A DNA stretch of 13,500 nucleotides from Anaeromyces robustus (lineage: Eukaryota; Neocallimastigomycota; Neocallimastigomycetes; Neocallimastigales; Neocallimastigaceae). The translations under genes and the position numbers were made by a program. Where the stretch lies: NCBI GenBank assembly GCA_002104895.1, contig MCFG01000211.1, positions 64,001 to 77,500 of the forward strand, written 5' to 3'. Positions 1-7,534 of this stretch are shown here, piece by piece. The notes under the pieces are model-generated. The model did not search any database, was not told the origin of the DNA, and worked only from the letters and a program-made list of their open reading frames with translations. Every line of letters starts with the position of its first letter. The stretch's first letter is position 1.

Positions 1-128
1 TAATGAATAAATTATTATAAATTTTTTTAATTAATTATTTTTCCTTTATTTATTATTTGTTATAATTTAATTTTTTTTTTATTTTTTATTTTTTTTAAAA
101 GTAATTGAATTATTCTTAATTGTTTCCC

Positions 129-204
<76 letters not shown>

Positions 205-244
205 TAACAATAATAATAATAATAATAATAATAATTATAATAAT

Positions 245-301
<57 letters not shown>

Positions 302-534
302 TAATAAATAATAATATTATAAATAATAATAATAATAATAATTAACAATAATAATAATAATAATAATAATAATTATAATAATTGGTAATAATAATAATAA
401 TAATAATTATAATAATTGGTAATAATAATAATAATAATAATTATAATAATAATAATAATTATAATAATAATAATAATAATTATAATAATTGGTAATAATA
501 ATAAATAATAAAAATAAATAATATATAATAATTG

Positions 535-569
<35 letters not shown>

Positions 570-641
570 TAAAAATAAATAATATATAATAATTGATAAT
601 AATAATAATTATAATAATTGGTAATAATAATAATAATAATC

Positions 642-700
<59 letters not shown>

Positions 701-882
701 TAAACAATAATAATAATAATGTAATTAACATAATTAAACAAAGAAATTAAATATTTGTTAAGTTTTTCATGATTTTTTATTAAATAATGTATCATTATAA
801 AATTTAATTTTATTAAATTTTTACAAATTAAATTAATTATAAAAAATTTCTTTTTAACAAAAAAAAAAAAAATTATCAAAAG
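1..882. repeat. AAT trinucleotide microsatellite region, no gene
   Basis: From about 129 to 718 the sequence is almost entirely (AAT)n on the plus strand, broken by recurring variants such as TTAACAAT and AATTATAATAATTGGTAAT. There is higher-order structure. A block starting ATTAACAAT and ending ATTGGTAAT occurs near 202-247 and again near 341-390. A segment around 500-545 repeats with a 61-nt offset at about 562-606. The flanks (1-128 and 719-882) are AT-rich and featureless. The reverse strand stays open for stretches, but only as Tyr/Leu/Ile homopolymer-like sequence, which is what TTA/TAT repeats give; I see no gene here. Confidence 0.9.
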
Positions 883-890
883 TATAAATA
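883..890 (+). promoter_or_regulatory. TATA-box-like element of the CotH-type gene
   Basis: TATAAATA lies about 50 nt upstream of the ATG at 939, at the end of an A-rich stretch and followed by a T-rich leader. Match and spacing suit a fungal TATA box. In DNA this AT-rich such strings are common by chance, so support is only moderate. Confidence 0.35.
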
Positions 891-938
891 GATAACATTT
901 TTACTTTTTTTTTCTAATTACCAAACTTTTAAATAAAA

Positions 939-2952
939 ATGATTAAAAAAATTATATCAGTATTACTATTTGGTAAATATATATATATATTTTCTGTAAT
1001 AAAAAAGTCTTTTTTATATTTATTATTATTAGTTGAAAATTAATTAATATTTAATATTATATATGATTAGCCTATAGTGTATTAGCTGCAAGTTCTTTCA
1101 TCGGTAATAATAAACGTGCAGAACTTTTTGAATTAACAGATGATGTAGTTCCTGTAATTAGAGTTACATTACCATCTGAAGAATTCACAGCATTAAAAAA
1201 TGTAGCTAATAAAGGTTATTGCCTTTATTTGCCAGATCAAGTGGTTTCTTTAAATAATTTGAAAAGTTTAAATGACGTAAAGGTTATTGATGATAATATG
1301 GGCATTATAGCAACTTTAAATTATAATGCATTTGAACAAGAAAAGTTTCAAACTAAAAATGCTTCAATGACTTTTGAAATTAATGGGTATGAATAATGTT
1401 ACATATTATTGTAATATATTATATATAATATAAAATTATAATAATTATTTAATTTAAAATATATACATTATTCATTATTATATTATTTTATTTACTTATT
1501 TATTCATTTATTGATATTTAATAATTTCTTTTTTATTTATAATTTATAATTGAATAATTTTTTTTTAAATTTGCCATATTATATTGAATAATTAATATTG
1601 AATTTTATAACAGAAATATTGAGACATTTGATAAAGTTACTTTTAAATTGGGTGGTTCTTCATCTCGTATGCATGGTAAATCTGGTTATAATATAAAAAT
1701 TCGTGGAGATAAAGATTTACATGGACGTACTCAAATTAAACTTCGTCCAGATGCTCGTGAAGCTACTTTCTTAAGAACAAAATTGGCAACAGATATTCAT
1801 AATCGTTTAGGTATTCCATCTATTTCATCTAATTATGCTAACTTATATATTAATGATGAATTTATGGGTTTCTATGTTTTATTGGATTCTATTAAGAAAT
1901 CATGGGTTGAATTTGAGTATGGTGATAAAAAAACCACTACATTATATGAATGTGACTCTTCTGGTAATGATTTATCTGTTAAGATTTCGAGTACTAAATG
2001 TCCTAATGAAAATGATGATGTTACTGATATATCTGAATGGGTAGACTTTTTAACAGCTATAGAAAGTGCTGAATCTGCAGAAGATATTGAAGATATTTTT
2101 GATGTTGATTTATTCTTAACTGAAATGGCATATGAATATTTAGTTGGTGCATGGGATCACTATCTTATTATGGGTCATAATTTTGATTTATATAAGCCAA
2201 AGAATGATAAATGGAAATATCTTGTTAATGATTTTGATGCTGATTTTGGTCAAGATATTTCTGTTGGTTTTCCTGGTATGCAAACTCCTCCAGTTACCTC
2301 TGATCGTGCTGATTTTACAACTTATTCATTTAAAGAATGGGCCCATATGCAACGTCATATCATTGATATATTAATTTTCAAAGATTCTACTCGTTTTGAT
2401 AATATTCTTAAAAAATTAGTTAAAGATGTTTTCAATCCAGCCACTCTTTTCCCACATATTGATAAATTAAAAAAATTTGTTAAACCATACGTTATAATCG
2501 ATAAAACTCCAGATAGAAATGGTAAATATCCAGGTAGAACTCATCCAGAAGCAGAAGATTATACATTAAAAGAATGGGATGCTAATTGTGAATTTACTAC
2601 TGTTAGAAGTATGCAACATAGTAGAGCTTATGGTTTAAAATATTGGATTCTTAGCAAGTATAGATATGTATGTACTACATACAACATGAAATGTGATCCT
2701 GTTTATATGAATAAGAAATATAAGTATCATATTAATAAAAGTGTTGAATTTCCAGTTGAAAAAGATATGTGGTTAGTATGGGATAATAATGATCAAACTG
2801 AAATTATTGATGAATCTAGTAGTAGTGATGAATCTAGTAGTAGTGATGATGAATCTAGTGATGAAGAAAAGAAAGGTAAAAATAAGAAGATTAAAACAAC
2901 TAAAGCTAAAAAGACTAAAGCTAAGAAGACTAAAGGATTTAAAAAATATTAA
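939..2952 (+). CDS. Secreted CotH-family (spore coat protein H kinase-like) protein, three exons
   Basis: Exons are 939-972, 1071-1386 and 1614-2952. Joined, they give 562 residues in one frame, ending in TAA. The start is the ATG at 939 (A at -3), which opens a signal peptide: MIKKII, then a hydrophobic stretch SVLLFAYSVLA, with cleavage likely near residues 17-20. Residues 24-124 include VIRVTLPSEEF, the usual beta-rich lead-in of CotH proteins. The CotH domain (about 125-475) shows GGSSSRMHGKSGYNIKIRGDKDLHGR (residues 130-155) in pieces: the GKSGYNIKIRG segment and the LHGR element. It continues with WDHY (297-300) and DFDADFG (323-329), the Asp-rich motif expected to bind metal/ATP. In Bacillus, CotH is an atypical protein kinase that phosphorylates Ser in coat proteins; kinase activity here is inferred from family. 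The tail is unusual: acidic Ser-rich 516-535, then Lys-rich 536-562. No dockerin is visible, so cellulosome attachment is not supported. Confidence 0.9.
973..1070 (+). other. Intron 1 of the CotH-type gene (98 nt)
   Basis: The donor is GTAAAT and the acceptor is GATTAG. Splicing joins a phase-1 codon (G+CC, Ala12) and completes a coherent signal peptide. Using the next AG, at 1076-1077, gives an immediate in-frame TAG, so 1070 is the supported acceptor. Reading through the intron also reaches a stop. Confidence 0.85.
1387..1613 (+). other. Intron 2 of the CotH-type gene (227 nt)
   Basis: The donor is GTATGA and the acceptor is AACAG. It splits a phase-2 codon (GG+A, Gly117). The upstream exon ends TFEING and the downstream one continues NIETFDKVTFKLGGSSSR, as in CotH proteins. 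If the intron is retained, TAA at 1394-1396 stops translation after three codons. Confidence 0.87.
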
Positions 2953-3604
2953 TAAAAAATTTTATAATATATAATAAGAAATTTTTCAAATAATTTATGG
3001 AGTATTTTTGAAAAATTTCATATTTTATTTGAGAGTAAAGTAAAAAAAAAAAAAAAAAAAAATAAAAATAAATATTGATTTTGATTAATATTTATTTTTT
3101 TAAAGAATTAATAAATAATAAATAAAATTATATATTTTATACTTATAATAATTATAAAATATATAATTTATACTTATAATTTATTTCTTTTATTGCAAAA
3201 AATAATATATTCATAAAAAAAAAAAAAAAAAAAAATTGAATTAAAAAAGTATATATCATTTATATGCAATAATATAAATAAAATAAAATAAATTTTATTT
3301 ATAATTAATTTTTAAATATATTGTAAATATGTTTTAATTACATATAGAGTTTATTTTCTTTATATTTTTATATTTGATTATTCTTTGTTAAATCTTTAAA
3401 ATAATAGAAGTATATACTAATATAACAATATTATTACAAAAGTTTTATATGTTCCGTTAAAAATTCTATATTTATAAATAAGAATATTACTTTTATCTTC
3501 TATACTAATATAGGTTAGTATACTTTAATATCTTGAAAGAATCTTCTTATTTAATATAATTTTGTTAAATAATTATTTTCGGCTGTTACATCACAGAATG
3601 ATAT
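2953..3604. other. AT-rich spacer, probable 3' UTR of the CotH-type gene, no gene
   Basis: An AATAAA string overlaps the stop codon (2951-2956) and others follow near 3061 and 3110, but AATAAA is too frequent here to place a polyadenylation site. The stretch holds A-tracts at 3043-3061 and 3217-3235 and the inverted repeat at 2978-3019. No credible reading frame was seen. Confidence 0.6.
2978..3019. repeat. Perfect 13-bp inverted repeat (hairpin) just after the CotH-type stop codon
   Basis: GAAATTTTTCAAA at 2978-2990 is the exact reverse complement of 3007-3019, leaving a 16-nt loop. It begins 25 nt past the stop codon, so it would fold in the mRNA 3' UTR. The stem is mostly A-U. A processing or stability role is only a guess. 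Confidence 0.55.
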
Positions 3605-3679
3605 GCAGAAAATTGTAGTTCCTATTATGGTAATAAATGTCTTTTTGTATATCGGGATTCTAAGTCTTATTTCTCATAT
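3605..3679 (+). pseudogene. Relic fragment of the subtilase C-terminal six-cysteine repeat
   Basis: This stretch matches 9476-9550 of the downstream subtilase gene at 67 of 75 positions by my hand alignment, including a 25-nt exact run. In the matching frame it reads AENCSSYYGNKCLFVYRDSK and onward, aligned to residues 851-875 (third cysteine repeat). Six of 25 residues differ, and the Cys that follows (876 in the intact gene) is Ser here. The frame is closed by TGA at 3599-3601 just upstream and TAA shortly after the match (near 3707), and similarity fades on both sides. It is therefore a broken remnant of a paralogous or duplicated gene, not an exon. Confidence 0.85.
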
Positions 3680-4586
3680 TCCTCATTAAAAATTAATAAA
3701 TCATATTTATAATCAATTGAAAATAACTTATTATATTCCACCATTAGTAGATATATTTAGAATTTCTAATAATTAAAAAAAATTAATAAAAAAAAAAAAG
3801 AAATATTAGTAAATATTTTTTTTTAATTTTTTTTATATTTGTAAATGTATATTACAAATATTTTAAATATTATATACACATTTTTAAATATAATATATAA
3901 AAGTTATAAATTTATTTACTCCAAGCAATTATTATTAATCTTTAGAAAAACAAACAGTTTTAACAATATTTTAGAATGAATTTACAAATGAATTAAAACT
4001 ATTAAAAATCATTTTTGATTTAATAGTAATAATTTTGAAATAAAAATATTGATTTACTATTAAATATGTAAATATTGATTTAAATGATTTTATCAATGAT
4101 AATTATTGCCAATAATCTGAATATTCTTATAGTGCAAATAAAACAACTAGATATAGAATTATATGTAATTTTACCTAATTAACTTTAAAAAATAATTAAA
4201 TATACTTTATAATAGTTTTAATAATAATAATTTTTAGAAATATACATTACATACAATATATATATATATTTTTATATGATTAATATTAATTCCTGTTTTA
4301 ATTATTGAATTTTAAAATTTCAAGATTTTTAGTAACATAAATTAAAATATTATTATCATTATTATAATTATTATCAACTCTATTAATATCTACATGTTAT
4401 TTTTATAATTTTTCTAAAAAAAAAATTCTTACTTGTACAATGAACAGTTTTCATTATTATTGCAGTATCATTTTCATTTTGTTTGTTATAATTATAGTAA
4501 GAAATCATTTTACTGCATCTTTATTAAGTGTTTTACAAGTTCTAACTAATACATCATTATTTATAAAACTATTTTTAAAATTAAAA
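3680..4586. other. AT-rich spacer without a recognisable gene
   Basis: This is AT-rich DNA with long A/T runs. Two patches have a slightly higher C/G content and a coding-like look: plus strand near 4085-4180, reading NDNYCQ, a stop, SEYSYSANKTTRYRIIC; and minus strand near 4440-4560, including NDVLVRTCKTLNKDAVK before a stop. Both are interrupted and too short to identify. They may be further gene debris. Confidence 0.4.
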
Positions 4587-4741
4587 AAAAAAAAAAAAAT
4601 ACATATATAATAGAATAATAATAGTATATATATTAAAAATATATGTTCTTAAATAGTAAAATAATAATGATAAATTCAAGAACATATATTTTTAATATAT
4701 ATACTATTATTATTCTATTATATATGTATTTTTTTTTTTTT
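4587..4741. repeat. Perfect 64-bp inverted repeat (foldback palindrome)
   Basis: The left arm 4587-4650 is the exact reverse complement of the right arm 4678-4741, with a 27-nt loop (4651-4677). The outer 13 bp are an A-run facing a T-run; the inner 51 bp are mixed AT sequence starting TACATATATAATAG and ending TATGTTCTT. I count no mismatches in the arms. It could be a short foldback element, a hairpin RNA source, or an assembly/read-folding artefact. No ORF or clear target-site duplication is visible. Confidence 0.9.
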
Positions 4742-5052
4742 AAGTATTTTTTTTAATATAATATAATAAGCGTACAACGAATATTATAACAATATATAAA
4801 AAATGATATAAAGTAAATATTATAAAATAAAAAGGAGTGTTGCATTCCGCAATGTTGGATTTCACAATGAGGCGCATGATAAAAATTTGTGGGCTGAATT
4901 TCGCAATGGGAAACATCATTAAATAAATAATTAAATAAATAAAAATATAATATATAAATAAATAAAATAATAAATTTATTTAATAATATTGAAGATTATT
5001 TTTTATTTAATATTTCAATAATTAAGTAATAAATTTATTTAATAATGGGAGA

Positions 5053-5091
5053 GTTGCATTTCGCAATGTTGCATTTCGCAATGGGGCGCAT
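5053..5091 (+). repeat. Inner cluster: two exact 15-bp TTGCATTTCGCAATG units plus GGGGCGCAT
   Basis: The two 15-mers are adjacent (5054-5068 and 5069-5083), followed directly by GGGCGCAT. The AT sequence after it (about 5099-5129) repeats that after the left cluster (about 4924-4954), so cluster and flank were duplicated together. Confidence 0.8.
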
Positions 5092-5325
5092 AATTGTATA
5101 AATAATTAAATAAATAAAAATATAATATAAAGAATTATTTATTAATTTTTTTTTTTATTTAATAATATTTTTTTATTTAATAATATTTTTTTATTTAATG
5201 ATAATAATATTTAATATTTTTTTTAATATTGAATATTTTTTTAGTAATTTAATAATATTTTATTTATTTTTTTTATTTAATAATATTGAATATTTTTTTA
5301 GTATTTTAATAATATTTTATTTATT

Positions 5326-5555
5326 TTTTGATTTAATGATATTGAATATTTCTTCAATATTTTTTTTATTTAATGATATTGAATACTTCTTCAATATTTT
5401 TTTTATTTAATGATATTGAATACTTCTTCAATATTTTTTTTATTTAATGATATTGAATACTTCTTCAATATTTTTTTTATTTAATGATATTGAATACTTC
5501 TTCAATATTTTTTTTATTTAATGATATTGAATATTTCTTCAATATTTTTTTATTT
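5326..5555. repeat. 37-bp AT minisatellite, about six copies, each a hairpin
   Basis: The core GATATTGAATACTTCTTCAA recurs at 5338, 5375, 5412, 5449, 5486 and 5523, an exact spacing of 37; first and last copies have ATTTC for ACTTC. Each unit holds ATATTGAA and TTCAATAT as inverted arms around a 6-nt loop. More degenerate related sequence runs from about 5150 and on to 5650. The open plus frame across part of it (repeated FNIEYFF) is a product of the repeat. Confidence 0.9.
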
Positions 5556-5649
5556 AATATTTTAATAATATTGAATATTTTTTGAATATTTTTTTTATTT
5601 AATTATATTTTTTATTTAATATTTTAATAATATTGAATATTTTTTTTAA

Positions 5650-6072
5650 TATTTCAAATCAAAAAAATTTTATAAAAATATTTAATTTTATAATGAATTT
5701 TTATTTTTATATTTTTTTTTGTAAATAAGTAATTAATAAAAAAATATTTATTTATTTATTCTAAAGTTTATATTATTTTTTTTATTTATTATTTGTTATC
5801 GTCTTTTTAATAAAAATACATCTATAATACTGTTATTTATTATCTTTTATTTTATTTATTATTATTCATTTATCAAAAAAATAATATAAATATATTTAAT
5901 TTTATAATAAATTTTTTTTTTTAATTTTTTTACTTTTTTTTTTTGTAATTAAGTAATTAATATATATTTTTTATTTATTTATTTAATTTTTTTAAATTTT
6001 ATTTTATTTTATTTCATAACGTGGCTTTCATAATTTGTGTTAAAAAATTTTTCATTTTTTTATTTGTTTTTT
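5650..6072. other. AT-rich interior of the repeat island, no gene
   Basis: Long T and A runs with scattered TTTATTTATT repeats. Nothing resembling a coding frame, RNA gene or distinct repeat is visible. Confidence 0.6.
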
Positions 6073-6150
6073 ATGCGCCTCATTGCAAAAATTTAATATG
6101 CGCCCCATATCATATTGCGAAATGCAACATTGCGAAATGCAACACATTCT

Positions 6151-6380
6151 TTAATAATATTGAATATTATTTTTTATTTAATATTTCAATAATTAAGTAA
6201 TAAATTTATTTAATAATATTGAATATTATTTTTTATTTAATATTTCAATAATTAAGTAATAAATTTATTTAATAATATTGAATATTATTTTTTATTTAAT
6301 ATTTCAATAATTAAGTAATAAATTTATTTAATAATATTGAATATTATTTTTTATTTAATATTTCAATAATTAAGTAATAA
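6151..6380. repeat. 59-bp AT minisatellite, about four copies, with one copy elsewhere in the island
   Basis: A 59-bp unit beginning AATAATATTGAATATT and containing CAATAATTAAGTAATAAATT repeats from about 6153, 6212, 6271 and 6330, nearly identical between copies. One further copy lies at about 4981-5039 in the same orientation, between the left and inner clusters. The unit contains TATTGAATATT facing AATATTTCAATA, the same hairpin theme as the 37-bp repeat, so the two probably share an origin. Confidence 0.88.
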
Positions 6381-6851
6381 AAAAATATTTATTTATTCAC
6401 ACTTATTCATACTAGTTATTTCTTCTCTTCTAGATTCTCACTATGAATTATTTTTCTTCATATTTTCACAAACCTCCTTTACTCATTGATAATGGTTTGT
6501 GATCTTCAAGGACTTAACCTAGAACATTGTATCAGAAATAAATAAATAAAAAAAAATGAGAAATTTAATTATCAGATAAATTATTATATTATTATATTAT
6601 TTTTCTTTTATTAATTATAATAAATTAAAAAATTCAAGATATTATATATAAAGAAAAAAATTTTCCAACAATTTATGATTCTTTGAAAAACAAAATTAAA
6701 AAAAAAAAAAAAAAAATTAAAAAAAAAAAAAAAATTATAAAAAAAATATAAAAAAAAATATCAAAGAAATATATATATAAAATTAATAAATAGTAATAAA
6801 ACTTACATTAAAAATAATAATTATAAAAAAATAAAAATATAGAATTTGCTT
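6381..6851. other. Spacer with one higher-complexity patch upstream of the subtilase
   Basis: 6385-6535 has more balanced composition than its surroundings and contains CACAAACC (6467-6474) facing GGTTTGTG (6494-6501), an 8-bp perfect inverted repeat with a 19-nt loop. No frame in it is convincing. From 6536 on it is A-rich with poly-A runs near 6699-6717 and 6719-6734, the usual look of a promoter region in this sort of genome. Confidence 0.5.
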
Positions 6852-6859
6852 TATAAAAA
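6852..6859 (+). promoter_or_regulatory. TATA-box-like element of the subtilase gene
   Basis: TATAAAAA lies about 67 nt upstream of the ATG at 6926; a 19-20 nt A-run (about 6883-6901) follows in the leader. Spacing fits a fungal promoter, but AT richness makes chance matches likely. Confidence 0.3.
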
Positions 6860-6925
6860 ATAAATTAAATCATTTAAATATCAAAAAAAAAAAAAAAAAA
6901 AGAACATCAAATTTAATAAAAGATA

Positions 6926-7502
6926 ATGAATAATTACTTCTTACTATTTAATGCAATTCTATTACTGAATTGTATTATTGGCATTTATGCAAAAAATGCA
7001 AATTACCTCGTAGGTATAATTAGAAAAGAAACAGATAAAAATTATGATGATGAAAGTTTAATTATTCAAAGCGAAATTGATGAATTTGTTAATGACAAAA
7101 TGAATGAAATTTATTCTATCATTAAAAGATATAAAGATTCTTATGGAGAACAAGATGAAAAATTAAAAGAATTAAATTCATTTTCTTTAGAAAAGCGTTT
7201 TGATAAAACTAAAAAACTTTTATTTATTAATGAAATAAGAAATTCTACTGCAATTCCTTCAAAATTTTCTAAACGTTCAGGTAATTTTAAAATAGATTAT
7301 ATTCCTACTAAATCTGAATTAGTTAGTCATATTTGTCCAATAAAAAATTATTATGTTATTAATGCATATCTTTCCACTAAAACAAAAAGAGAAGTATGTG
7401 AAGGAATGGAAAATATTTTATTTTGTCGAGAATCTAAAATATATAAAAATTTAGATATTCCAAAACCTGAAATACAAAATAAAAATGACATTACTACTAA
7501 TG

Positions 7503-7534
<32 letters not shown>

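Larger units (their letters stand above)
4834..6143. mobile_element. Element-like block with facing terminal repeat clusters, possible non-autonomous DNA transposon
   Basis: GC-richer clusters stand out in AT-rich surroundings. The left end (4834-4910) carries TTGCATTCCGCAATG, TTGGATTTCACAATG, AGGCGCAT and GAATTTCGCAATG. An inner copy (5053-5091) has two exact TTGCATTTCGCAATG units followed by GGGGCGCAT. The right end (6073-6143) carries the same motifs inverted: ATGCGCCTCATTG, ATGCGCCCC, and two ATTGCGAAATGCAAC units. Read inward, the two ends align over roughly 32 bp with three mismatches. Each 15-mer is a short palindrome (TTGC...GCAA). No transposase ORF lies inside, only AT minisatellites, and no target-site duplication is clear. 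I infer a non-autonomous element or composite repeat island. Confidence 0.5.

Noticed and set aside
407-879. Two minus-strand open frames rich in Tyr, Leu and Ile
   Set aside because: They are translations of the TTA/TAT microsatellite and adjacent T-rich DNA, with no domain or signal and no credible codon pattern.
1076-1077. Alternative intron 1 acceptor AG at 1077
   Set aside because: It puts TAG in frame two codons later, whereas the acceptor at 1070 completes the signal peptide and stays open.
939-2952. Fungal dockerin or other cellulosome module on the CotH-type protein
   Set aside because: The C-terminus is a Ser/acidic and Lys tail with no Cys-rich dockerin pattern anywhere in the 562 residues.
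5198-5410. Plus-strand frame repeating FNIEYFF
   Set aside because: Produced by the 37-bp AT minisatellite and its degenerate flank; the frame shifts and breaks with the repeat.
5326-6380. CRISPR-like arrays
   Set aside because: The 37- and 59-bp repeats are directly tandem without unique spacers, AT-only, and in a eukaryotic context with introns.
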